64,000 bases of DNA from Hominimerdicola alba (GCF_900112155.1 NZ_FOKQ01000018.1:1-64000); one strand, 5' to 3'. Shown: positions 8,298-17,992, counted from the first letter of the stretch. Notes: generated by a model from the sequence alone, not told the origin. Program-made: numbers and translations.

Positions 8298-9137
8298 ATG
8301 AAAAAGATCATAGCGATAGCGGCATCGGTCGTTTGTTTGATCGGGGGCGCTTTAGCTGTTTTGGCTTTATCGTCACACCGCAGTATTGATAAGATCACAA
8401 AAGGTGAATCTTCAATATATTCCGATGAGGATTTTGATACTGTTACAGAAGATATAAAGTACTTTATGGAAAAACTTCATGTAACTGTTTTGAGCAGTTC
8501 CTATTTTGGTGACAGCGAGTCTTCGGAAGAGTTCTACAAAAGAGAAGCTATGATGTATCACTATAAAAATACCCATGAGATAGCTGCATATGATGATATA
8601 GATTGTATGGTATATCATATCCGCTATAAAAGCACAGTAACACCAAGGTCGATATGGGAAGCTTTGCGCGATACAAGTATCAGCGAGCGTTTTAAAGAGC
8701 ATGACGTAAAGTATCTTTTTGCCAGGACGGGCAGCGAAAACTGGGAATTAGTCAACGAGTTCTACAACGATGGTGATAATAAATATTCGTTTTCTCCTAG
8801 TGTAAAAACCGGTGATTCAAAAATATATGAATCCAATGATATACTCTGGACAGTTACCGATATTGCAGAGATAGTTATCGATAATAAAAAATATGAGGGT
8901 TACTGCATAGTATGTGGAGAATATGCAGGTGATGAGTTTGCTTCAAAAGAAGCGCTGGATAAGATAAATAAAGAGAACGGCACGAACTATACAGATTGCA
9001 TGAAGATATATGCCGATGTTTATTCTTCGGAAGATAAGACTATACTGACAGATACCGAATGGTATATAGCAAGTAAAGGCGACGAAAACTGGGAAGTAGT
9101 GGAATACAATATCCCCGGGAAATCTACAGCAGAATGA
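8298..9137 (+). CDS. Membrane-anchored paralogue of the lipoprotein family, member 3
   Basis: 279 aa. The N-terminal hydrophobic segment (IAIAASVVCLIGGALAVLAL) lacks a lipobox Cys at the usual place, so it is probably an uncleaved anchor or an ordinary signal peptide. The body has the same two-part plan as the upstream gene (SSIYSDEDFDTVTEDI; C-terminal YAGDEFASKEALDKINK; WEVVEYNIPGKSTAE end identical in the last 15 residues). Preceded by AAAGGAGAAACATGAT. Clearly a tandem duplicate. Function unknown. Confidence 0.75.
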   Translation: MKKIIAIAASVVCLIGGALAVLALSSHRSIDKITKGESSIYSDEDFDTVTEDIKYFMEKLHVTVLSSSYFGDSESSEEFYKREAMMYHYKNTHEIAAYDDIDCMVYHIRYKSTVTPRSIWEALRDTSISERFKEHDVKYLFARTGSENWELVNEFYNDGDNKYSFSPSVKTGDSKIYESNDILWTVTDIAEIVIDNKKYEGYCIVCGEYAGDEFASKEALDKINKENGTNYTDCMKIYADVYSSEDKTILTDTEWYIASKGDENWEVVEYNIPGKSTAE

Positions 9138-9168
9138 TATCCGGCTGTCGGAAAAAAAGGAGAACCAT

Positions 9169-9612
9169 ATGAAAAAAATAGTATTACTCACCGTTGCTGC
9201 GGTGATGGCGTTCGCACTTGCGGGCTGTGGCAAAAATGCGGTAGAAGCCAGTGTGATTTCAGAGAAATATACCGAAGAAGAAACATCAGCCGCAGTACAG
9301 GATATAGTATATTTATATGAGCTTAACGGCAAACAGACAGACTCTGTGCGTTATCTGGGCGACGAAGTGTGTACAGACGAAGTCATTGATAAGCTAATTG
9401 AAATAGGTATGTTCGATGAAGAATGCGGCGTTGAAGACTGCATGGGCTTTGAGGTCGATTATCACTTTTCAATAAACCCCACTGATGCGATCTGTACGAT
9501 TATAGAAGGCGATTTTGATTTTGATGAACATGAAAATGTACAGGTGTGGTTGATAAAACAGCCCGAGGACGGTAAATGGATCATTTCCACGACGGGTATA
9601 GACGTTATATAG
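9169..9612 (+). CDS. Small lipoprotein, module family member 4
   Basis: 147 aa with a lipobox LAGC at about residue 20. The mature part follows the family plan (YTEEETSAAVQDIVYLY; CMGFEVDYHFSINPT; a GKWIISTTG end). One-domain member like the protein at 6417. Good AAAGGAGAACCAT ribosome site. Last lipoprotein before the GntR gene 90 nt downstream. Confidence 0.75.
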   Translation: MKKIVLLTVAAVMAFALAGCGKNAVEASVISEKYTEEETSAAVQDIVYLYELNGKQTDSVRYLGDEVCTDEVIDKLIEIGMFDEECGVEDCMGFEVDYHFSINPTDAICTIIEGDFDFDEHENVQVWLIKQPEDGKWIISTTGIDVI

Positions 9613-9701
9613 ATATAGAAAACGTCGGGGGCATAAACCGCATCTGAATAAATACAGCATATAATGAGACAACAAAAACATTTCCGAGAGGAGGAAAGCT
9701 C

Positions 9702-10064
9702 TTGATAAATATAGACCTTACAGGCAGAGTGCCCATATACGAGCAGATATGCAAGGGCTTCGCTGAGCTTATCGGCAGCGGAGCTTTGCAGGAGAATGAC
9801 AAGCTCCCGGGCGCAAGATCCCTGGCAAAGGAACTTGGACTTAATCCGAATACAGTAGCTAAGGCTTACAGCAGGCTTGAGCATGACGGTATAATATATT
9901 CCGTGGCGGGCAAGGGCTGCTTTGTGGCAAAGCAGAAAGGGCATATCGAGCGAAAGCTTTTTGAAGATTTTGATGCAGCTGCGTCCGCAGCGATAAGGGC
10001 GGGGGTCACCGTCACTGAGCTGAAAGAAAGACTGGACGCTTTGCAGAAGGAGGATAACAAATGA
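9702..10064 (+). CDS. GntR-family (YtrA subfamily) transcriptional regulator
   Basis: 120 aa, starting at a TTG with GAGAGGAGGAAAGCTC upstream. The N-terminal winged helix (PIYEQICKGFAELIGSG, then LPGARSLAKELGLNPNTVAKAYSRLE) is typical of YtrA-type GntR proteins. The short C-terminal tail, with no effector domain, defines the subfamily. Its stop overlaps the start of the ABC ATPase (ATGA), the usual YtrA-ABC coupling. It probably represses its own operon through the TACACT/AGTGTA palindromes at 5978-6204. Confidence 0.9.
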   Translation: MINIDLTGRVPIYEQICKGFAELIGSGALQENDKLPGARSLAKELGLNPNTVAKAYSRLEHDGIIYSVAGKGCFVAKQKGHIERKLFEDFDAAASAAIRAGVTVTELKERLDALQKEDNK

Positions 10065-10996
10065 TAGATATCAAAGATGTCACGATGGTGTTTGAAAAGA
10101 GCAAGGATGAAAAAGAAAATTTCATCGCTCTCGATCATATCTCCATCGAGATACCCGAGGGGTGCATATACGGCTTTCTGGGTTCTAACGGCGCAGGCAA
10201 ATCCACGCTGATGAGAATGATGTGCGGAGTATATCCATGCAGCATGGGCAGCATACAGATAGATGGCATCGAGGTATATGATTCTCCCGAAGCCAAGGGC
10301 AAGATATTCTTCGTTAACGATGAAACGATACAGTATGCAAACTATACCCTGAAAGACCTTAAAAACTACTATTCAAGCTACTATCCCGAGTTTTCCGAGG
10401 AAGTCTTCGACAGGCTGATAAGCAAGCTTAATCTTCCCATGAACAAGAGAATGTCTCAGTTCTCAAAGGGTATGAAAAGACAGGCGGTAGTTGTAGCGGC
10501 ACTCAGCTGCAAGACCAAGTATATCATGCTGGATGAAGCCTTTGACGGTCTTGATCCTGCTATGAGAAAGATAATCAAGACCATGATAGTTGATGAACTT
10601 ATGGACAGGGGAGCTACCATGATAGTATCCTCCCATAACGTAGCTGAGATAAACGAGCTCTGTGACAGAGCGATGCTGATACATCAGGGTCATCTGATAT
10701 TCGCTGATGAGATAGACGAGATCAAGAGCGGCTTCTGCAAGATACAGCTGGCTCTTAAAGATGCTCAGATGACCAGGGAGATGGCAGAGCAGTCGGGGCT
10801 GGAGGTAATGCAGTTCTCGCGTCTGGGAAGCGTTGCACAGATGATAGTAAGGGGCAGCGCCGAGGAATCAATGCCCAGGCTGAAAGGACTTTCTCCCGTA
10901 CTGCTTGAAGCAGTACCCCTTACCCTTGAAGAGATATTCATATACGAACTGGAGGTGCGAGGTTATGGCGCAGAAATACTCAAAGAAGATAAGTAA
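10061..10996 (+). CDS. ABC transporter ATP-binding protein (YtrB-like)
   Basis: 311 aa. Walker A GSNGAGKST, signature FSKGMKRQ, Walker B YIMLDEAFDGLD and switch His in SSHNVAE are all present. It energises the permease that follows, whose gene overlaps its end by 32 nt. ATPases of this group partner a YtrA regulator and serve ABC-2-type exporters implicated in cell-envelope stress. The substrate cannot be told from sequence. Confidence 0.9.
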   Translation: MIDIKDVTMVFEKSKDEKENFIALDHISIEIPEGCIYGFLGSNGAGKSTLMRMMCGVYPCSMGSIQIDGIEVYDSPEAKGKIFFVNDETIQYANYTLKDLKNYYSSYYPEFSEEVFDRLISKLNLPMNKRMSQFSKGMKRQAVVVAALSCKTKYIMLDEAFDGLDPAMRKIIKTMIVDELMDRGATMIVSSHNVAEINELCDRAMLIHQGHLIFADEIDEIKSGFCKIQLALKDAQMTREMAEQSGLEVMQFSRLGSVAQMIVRGSAEESMPRLKGLSPVLLEAVPLTLEEIFIYELEVRGYGAEILKEDK

Positions 10997-12572
10997 GGCA
11001 GCTACAGCCGAGTGCCGTAACAGACGTAAGGTAAGGCTGATGATACTGATAATCACAGTGGCGGCAGCTTTGTTTGAAGCTTCCGAATTCACGGTGAGAA
11101 ATTACAACACCGATGACATCGATCTGATGTTTCCGAATTATGACAATTTCTTCGGACTGTTCCTGATGTTCGTTGCAGCAGCATTCGGTGCATTCGCAGT
11201 ATATGGCGTGTTCAGCGACCTGACCAACAAGCAGACCGCCGATGTACAGCTCTCGCTGCCCATGAGCGCAAAGGAAAGATTTCATTCAAAGCTCCTGGCA
11301 GTTGCAAAGCTCCATCTGATACCACTGGCTTGTGCAAGCCTGTTTGTGCTGATAATAGGCTGCGTGAAAGGTCATACGGTGATCGGCGATACCTTTAGTT
11401 TCCTGTTCAAGATACACTGTATAGTACTTGCAGAAGCTCTTTTCGTTGACTCGATATGCGTATTCTGTATGTGCTGCTGCGGCGCAAAGGCTGAGGGTGT
11501 CTACACCTCCATGATAACAGCTTTCTGCGTGACCCTTACACCTACTCTCGTGTACAATTTTATTACAAATAATTTCTCAAGTGTAAGTTTCAGCGAAGAC
11601 ATAAGCAACAGATTTTTAGCAATGTTCGGCGGCATGATAGCATTAAGCATAGAGAGTGGATATGTTTTCAGTTCGTTAGAGAGCTGGGTATATCTTGGTA
11701 TAAATATGGCAGCAAGCTGCCTGCTGGTGTTCGCGTCATTCTTCATCTACCGCAAGCGTGACGGCAGACAGGTGGGCAGACCTATGGTCTACGACCTTTT
11801 CATGGAGCTCTTTATGTTCACGGGACTCTTCACCCTCTTCACAATGTTCTCCTACGTTGAATCATGGGGAATAGGTCTGACACTGGCTCTGATAATCTAT
11901 CTCGTGATAAGGATAGTTGCCGCAAGGGCAAAGATCACCCCGAAGACTTTCCTGATATGGCTTTTGAAGTATGTGGCTTGCTTTGGTATATTCCTTGTGA
12001 TAATGGCAGCAGGCTATTTCACAGGCGGCTTCGGACACTATAAGCTCCGCATGAAAGAATTCAAGTGGGATAACGCAGATATGCAGATCTCAACTACGCA
12101 GTATGCCAATGGTTCATATCTGCAACAGAATAGACACTCTTTCCATGATAATTACTATGTCAGCGGGAAAGCTGATTATCCCTACAATGATGATACCGTT
12201 TTTCGCAGCGGATATCACGAAAATGAGATCAAGAAATCCGAGCTTGATGACAAGCTCGTAAAGCTGAATAAGCTCATTGATGAATACTATACCCTTGAAA
12301 ACAGAAATACCGAGGCTTTCTTTGATATGATGTTTGGCGGAGTTTATAAAAATGAAGACACACCGGGCGACTATGTAAGTGTGTACATAAGCCTGTCAGA
12401 TGATAATACTATCTCCAACAACATCGATTACGGAGATACGAGAGATTATGACGTATATTTTATTATCCCGCCCGATAAGCTTGATGACTTCCTGAAAGAC
12501 GCACAGGACATCCTCTCTGATGAAACAGACGATGTCAACGCGCGTATTTACGAGGATGTCGGATCCTACTAA
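10965..12572 (+). CDS. ABC-2-type permease subunit
   Basis: 535 aa. The start at 10965 has GGAGGTGCGAGGTT upstream and lies inside the 3' end of the ATPase gene. Hydrophobic helices occur from about residue 25 (LMILIITVAAALF) through about 360 (YVACFGIFLVIMAAGYFTGG). A long hydrophilic Tyr/Asp-rich C-terminal part of about 170 residues follows and is probably outside the membrane. Within the operon it is the membrane partner of the ATPase. The lipoproteins of the same operon may act with it on the cell surface. Confidence 0.8.
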   Translation: MAQKYSKKISKAATAECRNRRKVRLMILIITVAAALFEASEFTVRNYNTDDIDLMFPNYDNFFGLFLMFVAAAFGAFAVYGVFSDLTNKQTADVQLSLPMSAKERFHSKLLAVAKLHLIPLACASLFVLIIGCVKGHTVIGDTFSFLFKIHCIVLAEALFVDSICVFCMCCCGAKAEGVYTSMITAFCVTLTPTLVYNFITNNFSSVSFSEDISNRFLAMFGGMIALSIESGYVFSSLESWVYLGINMAASCLLVFASFFIYRKRDGRQVGRPMVYDLFMELFMFTGLFTLFTMFSYVESWGIGLTLALIIYLVIRIVAARAKITPKTFLIWLLKYVACFGIFLVIMAAGYFTGGFGHYKLRMKEFKWDNADMQISTTQYANGSYLQQNRHSFHDNYYVSGKADYPYNDDTVFRSGYHENEIKKSELDDKLVKLNKLIDEYYTLENRNTEAFFDMMFGGVYKNEDTPGDYVSVYISLSDDNTISNNIDYGDTRDYDVYFIIPPDKLDDFLKDAQDILSDETDDVNARIYEDVGSY

Positions 12573-12622
12573 AAGCCACTTGGGCAATAAATAAGCATTC
12601 AGGTTTTCTTCTTTACCTCGAA

Positions 12623-12656
12623 GGCTGCGCAGAATACGATCCTGCGCAGCCTTTTT
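12623..12656 (+). terminator. Rho-independent terminator of the first GntR/ABC module
   Basis: GGCTGCGCAG (12623-12632) pairs with CTGCGCAGCC (12642-12651), followed by five T. It ends the transcript that began at 6170 or so. Confidence 0.8.
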
Positions 12657-12683
12657 GATTTCTATTAATATATCCGTGAGCCT

Positions 12684-13088
12684 TCATTTCGGGAACCCGT
12701 TTATAGCAACATATACAGCAAAGCTGATAATATCTATCAGAAGTATCACACCCGCAGCGATAGCCGCTATCTTCAAGCCTTTTTTTGCTTTCTTCTTGTT
12801 TCCCTCGGTGAGGACGTGTTCCTTTATATCATGGTACATCTCTGCCCCTGCGGTCTGCACGGGTGCTTCATGGGCAGTTTCTGCCGCTGGAGCTTTGTTG
12901 AGCACCAATTCATCCAGGGATATATCAAACAAATCGCTGATAGCTACCAGCTTCTCAAGGTCTGGTGCCGAATCGCCGACTTCCCATTTCGAAATCGTCT
13001 GTCTTGAAACGTTCAGTCTATTGGCAAGTTCTTCCTGCGACAGGCCTTTTTGCTTTCTCAGCTCGTAAAGTTTATTATTAAAGTTCAT
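12684..13088 (-). CDS. XRE-family DNA-binding protein with C-terminal membrane anchor
   Basis: 134 aa. The Cro/CI-type helix-turn-helix at residues 1-60 (LYELRKQKGLSQEELANRLN, VSRQTISKWEVG) is followed by an Ala/Pro-rich linker and a terminal hydrophobic helix (IAAIAAGVILLIDIISFAVY). Such membrane-tethered XRE proteins are common in clostridia, usually of unknown target. The start at 13088 is chosen for the AAGGAGAAACAGTC site. It lies 40 nt downstream of a CPBP protease gene and may be co-transcribed with it. Confidence 0.85.
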   Translation of the reverse strand: MNFNNKLYELRKQKGLSQEELANRLNVSRQTISKWEVGDSAPDLEKLVAISDLFDISLDELVLNKAPAAETAHEAPVQTAGAEMYHDIKEHVLTEGNKKKAKKGLKIAAIAAGVILLIDIISFAVYVAINGFPK

Positions 13089-13128
13089 GACTGTTTCTCC
13101 TTTCATCATTGTTCCATTATGCACCATA

Positions 13129-14109
13129 TCACGCCGATACAGTGGCTTTTTCCATATTCTTCTTGCGCCATGCAAAGAACAGCACTGCCGTACCTGCCGC
13201 GAGTACCATTGTTGTGATAATGCTCGCTTCAATGCCGAAGATGCCACCGTTCAGGACATTCCTGCCAACACTCTCGACATTGATGAGCGCTGGTGATTCC
13301 GATACTGCTCCGCTGACAGTCAGCCCAAATATATTACCCAGGAAGAAATTCCACAGAAAATGCGCGCCGCAGGCAGCCCACAGACTGTCAGTCAGAAGCA
13401 TGATAAGCGTGAATATTGCCGATATAAGCACCAGATTCACGATGCCTGCCGCCGTGACCACTGCACCCGCGCCTTTCATCGAACCCAGATGAGGTATAGT
13501 AAAGGCCGCGGTACTCAGCGCAAAGGCCGCAGGTACTCCCAGTTTGCCCTTTAAACATGAGAATGCCAGACCTCTGCAAAGTATCTCCTCGTGAAAACTC
13601 TGAAAAGCCCAAACACCGCCGTTCAGCGCTATCGCGAGATAGTCGGGATGGGATGTCAGTCCGCTGACCTTTACAGCACCGGTGAGCAGTATCAGCCCCG
13701 CGCATAATGTCACAAGCACTCCGCCGACGAAACAGCCTATAAAATAGTACCTGCCTCTTTTGACGTACATCTCCGAAAGCTTCTTCTTCCCGATGACCCG
13801 CCAGTAAAACATCACAAACAAAGATGGCAGAAAATAGTTAAGCATCGTAAAAAGCAGACCCGCGTAACCCTCAAAAGCCTCGCCTTTCAAAGGGTCTTTC
13901 CCCAGCGGATAGTGTATCAGCACAACGATAGCCGTACCGATGACCATTCCGCCAATGTTGCACAGCAGGTATGCCAGCAGATTTTTGATAATGAACAGCC
14001 TTGTGGGTATATCCTTTCTGTTGTTGAAGGGTGATATACTTTTGAAAAAGCTTCCCGTCTTGCTTTGATCCTTGATCTTCCCGATAGCGATACTGTTTGT
14101 TTTCATCAT
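13129..14109 (-). CDS. CPBP-family intramembrane glutamic-type protease
   Basis: 326 aa, multi-pass. The family motifs are present in order: EE...R in FHEEILCRG (Glu 174/175, Arg 179), a His in TIPHLGS (about 207) and a His in CGAHFLWN (about 250). CPBP proteins are related to CAAX prenyl proteases; many bacterial members act in peptide maturation or regulation. AGGAGGGATCA precedes two adjacent ATG codons (14109, 14106). Its neighbour is the membrane XRE regulator; the pairing hints at regulated intramembrane signalling, which is unproven. Confidence 0.88.
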   Translation of the reverse strand: MMKTNSIAIGKIKDQSKTGSFFKSISPFNNRKDIPTRLFIIKNLLAYLLCNIGGMVIGTAIVVLIHYPLGKDPLKGEAFEGYAGLLFTMLNYFLPSLFVMFYWRVIGKKKLSEMYVKRGRYYFIGCFVGGVLVTLCAGLILLTGAVKVSGLTSHPDYLAIALNGGVWAFQSFHEEILCRGLAFSCLKGKLGVPAAFALSTAAFTIPHLGSMKGAGAVVTAAGIVNLVLISAIFTLIMLLTDSLWAACGAHFLWNFFLGNIFGLTVSGAVSESPALINVESVGRNVLNGGIFGIEASIITTMVLAAGTAVLFFAWRKKNMEKATVSA

Positions 14110-14276
14110 TGATCCCTCCTGAAATTTTGTGAAGCTCTCGCGCTTCAGCTGATGGGATAATGATATCATTTCAGCCCGGAGAAGTCTACCAACGCTCGCA
14201 GGAAAACTGTCCACGCAGGATAACAATTGCGTTAACTATCGTGGCAAGTCCGTATTTACGGGGTTTTCTCGATATA

Positions 14277-14313
14277 TACAAAAAAGCCGCGGCAGCGGGA
14301 AAACTGCCGTGGC
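14277..14313 (-). terminator. Rho-independent terminator of the sodium/solute symporter gene
   Basis: Minus strand GCCACGGCAG / CTGCCGCGGC stem followed by six T, about 80 nt past the symporter stop. Confidence 0.75.
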
Positions 14314-14390
14314 TCATGTATCGTATAGATGTGAACAGTACTTCCGCTGTTCTTATCATAGCATAGTCTTCAGTGGATTTCAAGAGCGTC

Positions 14391-15941
14391 TTACTTGGTG
14401 TAGCACTCGAATGCTGCTTCTGTAGCCTTCTTGTCCTCGTCATTAGACTTTGTGATAAGGCTCACAACAGGAACTACCACCAGACCGAACAGCATCGCAA
14501 AAGCACCCGCGTTAACAGGCGATGCCAGAGACAGACCACCCAGTGTCTTGGGAGCATCGGGGATAACACCAAAGGTGTAGATCATCATGTGTACAACAGT
14601 TATGCCTACGCCGCAGATGAAGCTTGCCATAACAGCCGCCTTGGTAACGCCCTTCCAGAACAGACCGTACATGAAAGGTGCCAGGAAGGCGCCTGCCAGT
14701 GCGCCCCAGCTTATGCCCATCAGTGAAGAGATGATCATAGCATCCTGCTTAGCGCCGCGCAGAGAGTATACTGCGATAGCAACGGATATCATCAGGAACA
14801 CAGCGATGAATATACGCATGATGCGTACTTCTTCCTTTTCGTCCATGTTCTTTTTAAGGGGCTTGATAAGGTCGATAGTCAGTGTCGAGCTGGAAGTCAG
14901 TACCAGCGAAGACAGTGTAGACATCGAAGCCGAAAGTACCAGCACGATTATAAGTGCGAAAAGTGCGCTGGGCAGAGCCTCCATCATCGAGGGAACGATA
15001 GCATCAAAGCCCTCTTTGGGTGCGCCGTCAACGTTCTCCATGAACAGTCTGCCGAAGCCGCCGAGGAAATAACAGCCACCTGCAACAACTACCGCAAACA
15101 CGGTGGAAACAACAGTACCTGTAACAACAGCCTTGTCATCCTTGATAGCGTAGAACTTCTGTACCATCTGAGGAAGTCCCCATGTACCCAGAGATGTAAG
15201 TATTACAACACCTATCAGGTTTATGGGGTCGGGACCGATCAGCGAGTTGAATACGCCTGTGTTGCCGTTTGCATCGGGGATAGCGCCCATAGCCTTCATC
15301 GAGCCCGAGAAACCGCCGTTTACGTTAAGCACAGCCACAACAACAGCCGCAATGCCTATCAGCATGATTATTCCCTGAATGAAATCGTTGAGGGCAGTAG
15401 CCTTGTATCCGCCCATGATAACGTATATCGCCGTGAATACTGCCATAGCCGCGATGCAAAACTCGTAAGGTATGTCAAAACTCTTTACAAACAGTCTTGA
15501 AAGACCGTTGTATACAGATGCGGTGTAGGGGATAAGGAATATGAAAATTATCAGCGCCGACACTGTCTTCAGGGTCTTCGAGTTGTATCTGCGTTCAAAG
15601 AACTCAGGCATCGTCTTAGCGTCCAGATGCTTTGTCATTGTACGTGTGCGCTTGCCGAGTATCAGCCAAGCCAGCAGCGAACCGATGATCGCGTTGCCTA
15701 TGCCGACCCAAGTTGAAGCCACACCGTAAGCCCAGCCGAATTTTCCCGCATATCCGACAAATATAACCGCCGAGAAATACGAAGTACCGTAAGCAAAAGC
15801 TGTGAACCAGGGGCCCAGACCTCTGCCGCCGAGGACGAAGTCATTAACATTTGCCGTTTTTTTGCGGTAGTACACGCCGATGCCTATCATCAGCATAAGG
15901 TACACCACAAGGATTATCCATCTTAATACCAAAACCAACAC
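14391..15941 (-). CDS. Sodium:solute symporter family (SSS) transporter
   Basis: 516 aa with about 13 predicted membrane helices. Family landmarks include DFVLGGRGLGPWFTAFAYGT near the N-terminus and the GWAYGVASTW, YTASVYNGLSRLF and LVLSASMSTLSSLVLTSSS segments, the last resembling the conserved sodium-site region. Couples uptake of an unidentified solute to sodium; PutP-like or PanF-like substrates are possible but not shown. Starts at a TTG after AAGGAAGTG, or two codons later. Own promoter and terminator, so monocistronic. Confidence 0.85.
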   Translation of the reverse strand: MLVLVLRWIILVVYLMLMIGIGVYYRKKTANVNDFVLGGRGLGPWFTAFAYGTSYFSAVIFVGYAGKFGWAYGVASTWVGIGNAIIGSLLAWLILGKRTRTMTKHLDAKTMPEFFERRYNSKTLKTVSALIIFIFLIPYTASVYNGLSRLFVKSFDIPYEFCIAAMAVFTAIYVIMGGYKATALNDFIQGIIMLIGIAAVVVAVLNVNGGFSGSMKAMGAIPDANGNTGVFNSLIGPDPINLIGVVILTSLGTWGLPQMVQKFYAIKDDKAVVTGTVVSTVFAVVVAGGCYFLGGFGRLFMENVDGAPKEGFDAIVPSMMEALPSALFALIIVLVLSASMSTLSSLVLTSSSTLTIDLIKPLKKNMDEKEEVRIMRIFIAVFLMISVAIAVYSLRGAKQDAMIISSLMGISWGALAGAFLAPFMYGLFWKGVTKAAVMASFICGVGITVVHMMIYTFGVIPDAPKTLGGLSLASPVNAGAFAMLFGLVVVPVVSLITKSNDEDKKATEAAFECYTK

Positions 15942-16024
15942 TTCCTTAAAATATTTGACGGTTCATGGCAAGTGCATTAACGTTTTAACGCTTTTATGCT
16001 TTTATCCAATAAACCGACTGTTAT

Positions 16025-16053
16025 ATTATATAACATTTTCCCGCCGCTGTCAA
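16025..16053 (-). promoter_or_regulatory. Sigma-A promoter of the sodium/solute symporter
   Basis: Minus strand consensus TTGACA, 17-nt spacer, TATAAT. The predicted start is about 75 nt upstream of the symporter TTG. In the rest of 15942-16313 I see only the hairpin at 16228-16268. Confidence 0.8.
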
Positions 16054-16227
16054 CTGCGGGGGAGTTTTTTGGCGAAAGAATACCAAACAAAATTGTTCCG
16101 CGGGTTTTATGCATATTTACCAGAGAAAGAGCGGGATTTCCATAATATGTAAGAATTGTGTGAGGACTGCCAAAGAGGAGAGCTTTGGAATTTTACCCTT
16201 TTTTGTCTTCTTTTCAGCAAAATGATC

Positions 16228-16268
16228 CCGCCCGCAGATGTATCCATAAGGATAGCACCTGCGGGCGG
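16228..16268 (-). terminator. Hairpin downstream of the alpha-galactosidase operon
   Basis: CCGCCCGCAG / CTGCGGGCGG arms (16228-16237, 16259-16268) with an inner TATCC/GGATA stem lie 45 nt past the alpha-galactosidase stop. The T-tract is weak, so this may be a terminator or an mRNA-stabilising hairpin. Confidence 0.55.
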
Positions 16269-16313
16269 TTAACCGAGAAATTTAGGAGGTGAAGAATTGC
16301 TATATTAATATTG

Positions 16314-17990
16314 TCACGGCATAAGCTTTTTCACAGGCAGATCTGGAATGTCCTTTAAATCGTATCTGAGAAGCTCCTTTTTGCCGCCGCGGAGTATCTG
16401 CAATACAAGCTCTTTTCCGTTGAGCTCAGCTGAAAGTACTGTGCATCCGAAAAGTGCATATGCGTTTTCGTACATTTTTTTCTGCTCGTCGCCGTAGTCT
16501 TCGGCGTTGTCCGAGGTGAACCATACACTGCCTGTCAAAGCATTTATCTCCGCCAGACATCTCCGCTGTGCCGAGGTCATGGTAGTCTCGGTGTCACGCA
16601 GTAAATATACATCGGGGTCGCATCCGAATGCCCTGCCGTCCAGCTGTCTTCGGAATACCGAGTTCAGCAGGCAGTTCCTTGTGCTTGGTCTTTCGCGGTG
16701 CATCAGTTTCATGTAGGGCTTATCATCCCAGTCAAGGCTGACATCACAGCCTACCCGACAATACTCAACTCTGCCGAAAGCCGAAGCCAGTGGCACGCCG
16801 CAGCTCAGTATCTCCGTATCACCCGCCAGCTCCCGCAGAAGCTTCATAGCATCTGCCATGACCATGCCGCGGGTCTTGTCTCTGCGTGGGACTATGCAGG
16901 CAGCGTACAGAAAATCCAGTTTCAGCAGCCTGCCAAAACCCCATTTATTTATAATAGTATCGAAAACTTCTTTAAGGTAAGCGCGGAAATCCTCGTTGTA
17001 TATATCCAGTGCATAGAACCCTGACCAGTTGCTTCCGCCCTTGACGACTTTGCCGTTTTTGTCTTTCAACAGCCAGTCCTTATGATTTTTGAAAAGTTCC
17101 GACTTCTCCTCGCATACGAAAGGTGCGAGCCAAAGTCCCGCCTTGCCTTTGCCGAGTTCAGCCATCTTGTCGGTCATAGCTTTTATGCCGTTGGGGAATT
17201 TCTTCTCGTCGATACTCAGCCAGTCGCCCACAGCCGTTTGCCAGCCATCGTCTATCTGAAAGATATCCTCAGCCCCCAGATCGCTCTGTTCAAGGTCTTT
17301 CGTGAGTATCTCCTCGCTGATATCCTGATAATGCCTGTACCAGCTTGTGTAGCCCTGTATACGCGGGATATCCCGCTTTGCCATGCCCATCAGCCCGAAC
17401 CACTTGTCGAAGACCTCGTCCTCGCTGCCTCTGCCGATGTACAGCTTCAGCCCCTCAAAACTGTCCGTGATATGCAGTTCACTGCACTCTTTAAAAACCA
17501 GTACTCTGCCTGCAGCGCAGTCGGTGCGGATAGTTGTGAAACCGCAGTCTTCGTTCAGTGAGCCTATAAAGTCGTAAACATCGTTACTGCGTATATATCC
17601 GTAGCTGAAACCGTGCATAACGCCCTTTTTCAGGCTGTATTTTGTGAATGTGTAATCGCCGTACTGCGAGAATGCGTACTTGTCCGCAATAGGCTTCGGG
17701 ATATGATCAACGCCGTGCAGCCTGCCGTTTATCGGATGTTCAACACTGTCCGTCCATGACTGATATCCATTCAGATATACACGGCTTACGCTTTTGAAAT
17801 CGTACTCAAATTCCGCCGAAAGTCTCAGCAGTTCAATAGGTGTCACCGAACTTACCGAAGCCGATATAACACCGTCTTCGTTCGTGATCGTCAGCTTGAC
17901 GCGCTGGTTTTCTACCGTCTTGTCAGTGGTAACGGAATATACCTTTCCGCCTGTGATATAGGCGAATTTTATGTGTTTGAACCTCAGCAT
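16314..17990 (-). CDS. Alpha-galactosidase, GH36 type
   Basis: 558 aa. Releases terminal alpha-galactose from raffinose- or melibiose-type sugars. The family signatures IFQIDDGWQ, GLWLAPF, KLDF (catalytic nucleophile Asp about 359) and CRVGCDVSLDW (acid/base Asp about 416) are present. It is shorter than the ~700-aa GH36 enzymes and lacks a signal peptide, so it acts in the cytoplasm. Its start is 2 nt from the end of the upstream GPH symporter gene, so uptake and hydrolysis are made from one transcript. The TetR gene upstream probably controls both. Confidence 0.88.
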   Translation of the reverse strand: MLRFKHIKFAYITGGKVYSVTTDKTVENQRVKLTITNEDGVISASVSSVTPIELLRLSAEFEYDFKSVSRVYLNGYQSWTDSVEHPINGRLHGVDHIPKPIADKYAFSQYGDYTFTKYSLKKGVMHGFSYGYIRSNDVYDFIGSLNEDCGFTTIRTDCAAGRVLVFKECSELHITDSFEGLKLYIGRGSEDEVFDKWFGLMGMAKRDIPRIQGYTSWYRHYQDISEEILTKDLEQSDLGAEDIFQIDDGWQTAVGDWLSIDEKKFPNGIKAMTDKMAELGKGKAGLWLAPFVCEEKSELFKNHKDWLLKDKNGKVVKGGSNWSGFYALDIYNEDFRAYLKEVFDTIINKWGFGRLLKLDFLYAACIVPRRDKTRGMVMADAMKLLRELAGDTEILSCGVPLASAFGRVEYCRVGCDVSLDWDDKPYMKLMHRERPSTRNCLLNSVFRRQLDGRAFGCDPDVYLLRDTETTMTSAQRRCLAEINALTGSVWFTSDNAEDYGDEQKKMYENAYALFGCTVLSAELNGKELVLQILRGGKKELLRYDLKDIPDLPVKKLMP

Positions 17991-17992
17991 CG

